This document shows positions 5,906 through 7,462 of a DNA stretch of 7,462 nt, in pieces; the first letter of the stretch is position 1; the number at the start of each line of letters is the position of its first letter. The notes under the pieces are model-generated. The model saw only the letters and a list, made by a program, of their open reading frames with translations. It ran no database searches and was not told the origin of the DNA. Source of the stretch: Bacteroides sp. (GTDB lineage: Bacteria > Bacteroidota > Bacteroidia > Bacteroidales > SM23-62); the NCBI GenBank assembly GCA_030667765.1, contig DAOUVF010000143.1:1-7462 (forward strand), given 5' to 3'. The translations under genes and the position numbers were made by a program.

Positions 5906-6715
5906 ATGACCAGCTACTACCGGAATTTACTACTCGTTATCAGCAGCCTCTTATTGAGTGCAGGCATATCGGCACAGTCAACCGACACCCTCTGGAATCA
6001 GACAGACGCCCTGGGTCAAAGACAGGGGTATTGGAAAAAAAGCTATCCGGATGGGAACCTGATCTATAAGGGTTTTTTCAAAGATGGAAAACCGGTTGGT
6101 ACAATGGTACGATTCTATGAAAACGGCGCCAGAAGGGCTGAACTGGTCTACCTTGAAGGAACCGAGATCACACATGCCAGGATATTTTACAGAACAGGTG
6201 ATCTGGCTGCAGATGGGAAGTATGTGAATATGGCAAAAGACAGTGTATGGCGCTATTATTCTTATTATTCAGATGACCTCATGTATACGGAGACCTATAA
6301 ATCCGGGCTGAAAGACGGGGAGTCCAGGAAGTTTTATCCCAGGGGACAAATAGCCGAGATCATGTCCTGGAAAATGGACATGAAACATGGTTCCTGGAAA
6401 CAATTCTTTGAAGATACCTCCATCAGGCTCGTTTCCTGGCATGAATCAAATAAACTGCATGGAATATACCAGGTATATAACCGGAACCATGTCCTTATAA
6501 TGGATGGTCAGTATGACCATGGGAAGATGGATAAAACCTGGCATTTCTATGACGATAATGGCAAGGAGGAACATGCACTCCATTATGTGAAAGGCGAGCT
6601 CCAGAACAGTAAGGAGCTGGAAGAATGGGCAAAAAAACACATGGAGGAGATAGAGAAGAACCTTGGAACGATCCCGGAGGTGGATATTAATAATTTCTTT
6701 GACAAAAGAGAGTAA
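5906..6715 (+). CDS. secreted MORN-variant repeat protein (YwqK-like)
   Basis: Molecular function unknown. The 269 residues start with a signal peptide (MTSYYRN, hydrophobic LLLVISSLLLSAGISA, probable cleavage after Ala23), so the product is exported. Residues ~36-230 are a run of about seven degenerate ~22-residue beta-hairpin repeats of the MORN-variant type seen in proteins annotated as YwqK-family antitoxins: for example GYWKKSYPDGNLIYKGFFKDGK (41-62), GTMVRFYENGARRAELVYLEG (65-85), GESRKFYPRGQIAEIMSWK (138-156) and KTWHFYDDNGKEEHALHYVKG (210-230). The 'antitoxin' label is a database name and is not supported for secreted proteins such as this. Residues ~232-253 form a charged, probably helical tail with no repeat. 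The S8 peptidase starts 17 bases after the stop, suggesting co-transcription. The ATG at 5906 is the only start giving an intact signal peptide. No cell-wall anchor, lipobox or sorting domain is visible. Confidence 0.82.
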   Translation: MTSYYRNLLLVISSLLLSAGISAQSTDTLWNQTDALGQRQGYWKKSYPDGNLIYKGFFKDGKPVGTMVRFYENGARRAELVYLEGTEITHARIFYRTGDLAADGKYVNMAKDSVWRYYSYYSDDLMYTETYKSGLKDGESRKFYPRGQIAEIMSWKMDMKHGSWKQFFEDTSIRLVSWHESNKLHGIYQVYNRNHVLIMDGQYDHGKMDKTWHFYDDNGKEEHALHYVKGELQNSKELEEWAKKHMEEIEKNLGTIPEVDINNFFDKRE

Positions 6716-6732
6716 ACAATAGGACAATCCGG

Positions 6733-7462
6733 ATGCGACGATTGGGTTTGGTCATATTACTGGTTTCCAGATTTCTCCTCGATGGGATGGGCCAGGGAAG
6801 TAACTATAAATTATGGGTCCAGTTAATGGATAAGGAGGGTAGTCTGTATTCACTGGATAATCCGGCTGAATTCCTTTCACAACGTGCCATTGACAGAAGA
6901 CTTCGCTATCAGATACCCATAGTGGAAAACGACCTTCCCGTCAGTCAGGTATATCTTGACAGCCTCCAGAAACACGATATTAATATACTATATTCCAGCA
7001 AATGGATGAATGCCGTTATCGTTGAAACCACTGACTCGAATATGGCAGATCTGCTATCCTCATATTCCTTTGTAACAGACATTGAATTACTCTATTGGAC
7101 TCCCCGATTTAAGTCAGCTTCAAATAAATTCATGGAAACTTTTTCAGATGAACCCCTTCCTTCTGACCACCAGGTTGAAATGCTCAATGGTCATAAGCTC
7201 CATGAACAGGGCTATCAGGGGGAGGATATGATCATTGCGGTAATTGACGCCGGGTTTTATAATGCGGACAGCCTGGCCGGGTTTTATTCCCTGTGGCAGA
7301 ACGGACAGGTTTTGGGATTCCGGAATTTTGTGGACCCTTCTGCTGATTTTTTCTGGAGCATCAATGGCAGTCATGGCACAAATGTTTTGTCAATTATGGG
7401 CGGATACCAGCCGGGGGAGTTCGGGGGAGCAGCTATGCAGGCAGGCTATTGGTTAATACAAA
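6733..7462 (+). CDS. secreted S8 (subtilisin-like) serine peptidase, N-terminal part (3' end outside window)
   Basis: The frame is open from the ATG at 6733 to the right edge, giving 243 residues. AGGA at 6721-6724 is a plausible ribosome site, and the previous gene stops 17 bases upstream. Residues 1-~20 look like a signal peptide (MRRLGLVILLVSRFLL). Residues ~24-140 resemble the propeptide-like N-terminal region of Bacteroidota S8 peptidases (YKLWVQLMDKEG, LSQRAIDRRLRYQIPI). The catalytic domain begins with MIIAVIDAGFYNAD, whose Asp172 is the expected catalytic aspartate, and SINGSHGTNVLSIMGGY contains the catalytic His214 in the HGT motif. The catalytic Ser (GTS motif) must lie beyond the window. 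Relatives in Bacteroidota often end in a type IX secretion C-terminal domain; this cannot be checked here. Cleavage target unknown. The family assignment is good, the role inferred. Confidence 0.87.
   Translation, partial: MRRLGLVILLVSRFLLDGMGQGSNYKLWVQLMDKEGSLYSLDNPAEFLSQRAIDRRLRYQIPIVENDLPVSQVYLDSLQKHDINILYSSKWMNAVIVETTDSNMADLLSSYSFVTDIELLYWTPRFKSASNKFMETFSDEPLPSDHQVEMLNGHKLHEQGYQGEDMIIAVIDAGFYNADSLAGFYSLWQNGQVLGFRNFVDPSADFFWSINGSHGTNVLSIMGGYQPGEFGGAAMQAGYWLIQ

Noticed and set aside
5906..6715. Toxin-antitoxin antitoxin function for the MORN-variant protein
   Set aside because: The product has a signal peptide and no adjacent toxin gene; the YwqK 'antitoxin' name is a database label and not evidence of function.

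Overview
The window looks like ordinary chromosomal sequence from a member of the Bacteroidota, most likely an uncultured Bacteroidales- or Marinilabiliales-like lineage. The reasons are: a Bacteroidota-type promoter (TAnnTTTG at -7, TTG/TTTG about 19 bases upstream) in front of cdd; weak or absent Shine-Dalgarno sequences before most genes; the style of the PanB, Cdd and S8 peptidase sequences; and a secreted glucosaminidase with LysM domains and a secreted MORN-variant protein typical of this phylum. The genus cannot be set from the sequence alone.

Layout. The 3' end of fmt (methionyl-tRNA formyltransferase, +) enters at the left edge. It meets, stop codon on stop codon, a minus-strand gene for a secreted glucosaminidase/LysM cell-wall hydrolase. 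Divergent from that is cdd (cytidine deaminase, +). It converges on a minus-strand pair: an RluA-family pseudouridine synthase preceded upstream by panB (first step of pantothenate synthesis). A 222-base divergent intergenic region rich in inverted repeats separates panB from dnaK (Hsp70, +), which is monocistronic and closed by a strong intrinsic terminator. Then follow, on +, a secreted MORN-variant repeat protein and, 17 bases later, the first 243 codons of a secreted S8 (subtilisin-like) peptidase that runs off the right edge. That peptidase frame is open to the end of the window and is easily missed because no stop is in view.

Function. Most of the content is housekeeping: translation initiation, pyrimidine salvage, RNA modification, coenzyme A precursor synthesis, protein folding and cell-wall turnover. 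The last two genes look like an envelope or secreted pair of unknown joint role. There is no mobile element, CRISPR array, RNA gene or phage signal, and I find no convincing new defence or metabolic system. The most interesting non-coding structures are three back-to-back inverted repeats upstream of dnaK (3711-3810), and an apparent fmt terminator encoded inside the 3' end of the opposing glucosaminidase gene (455-485).
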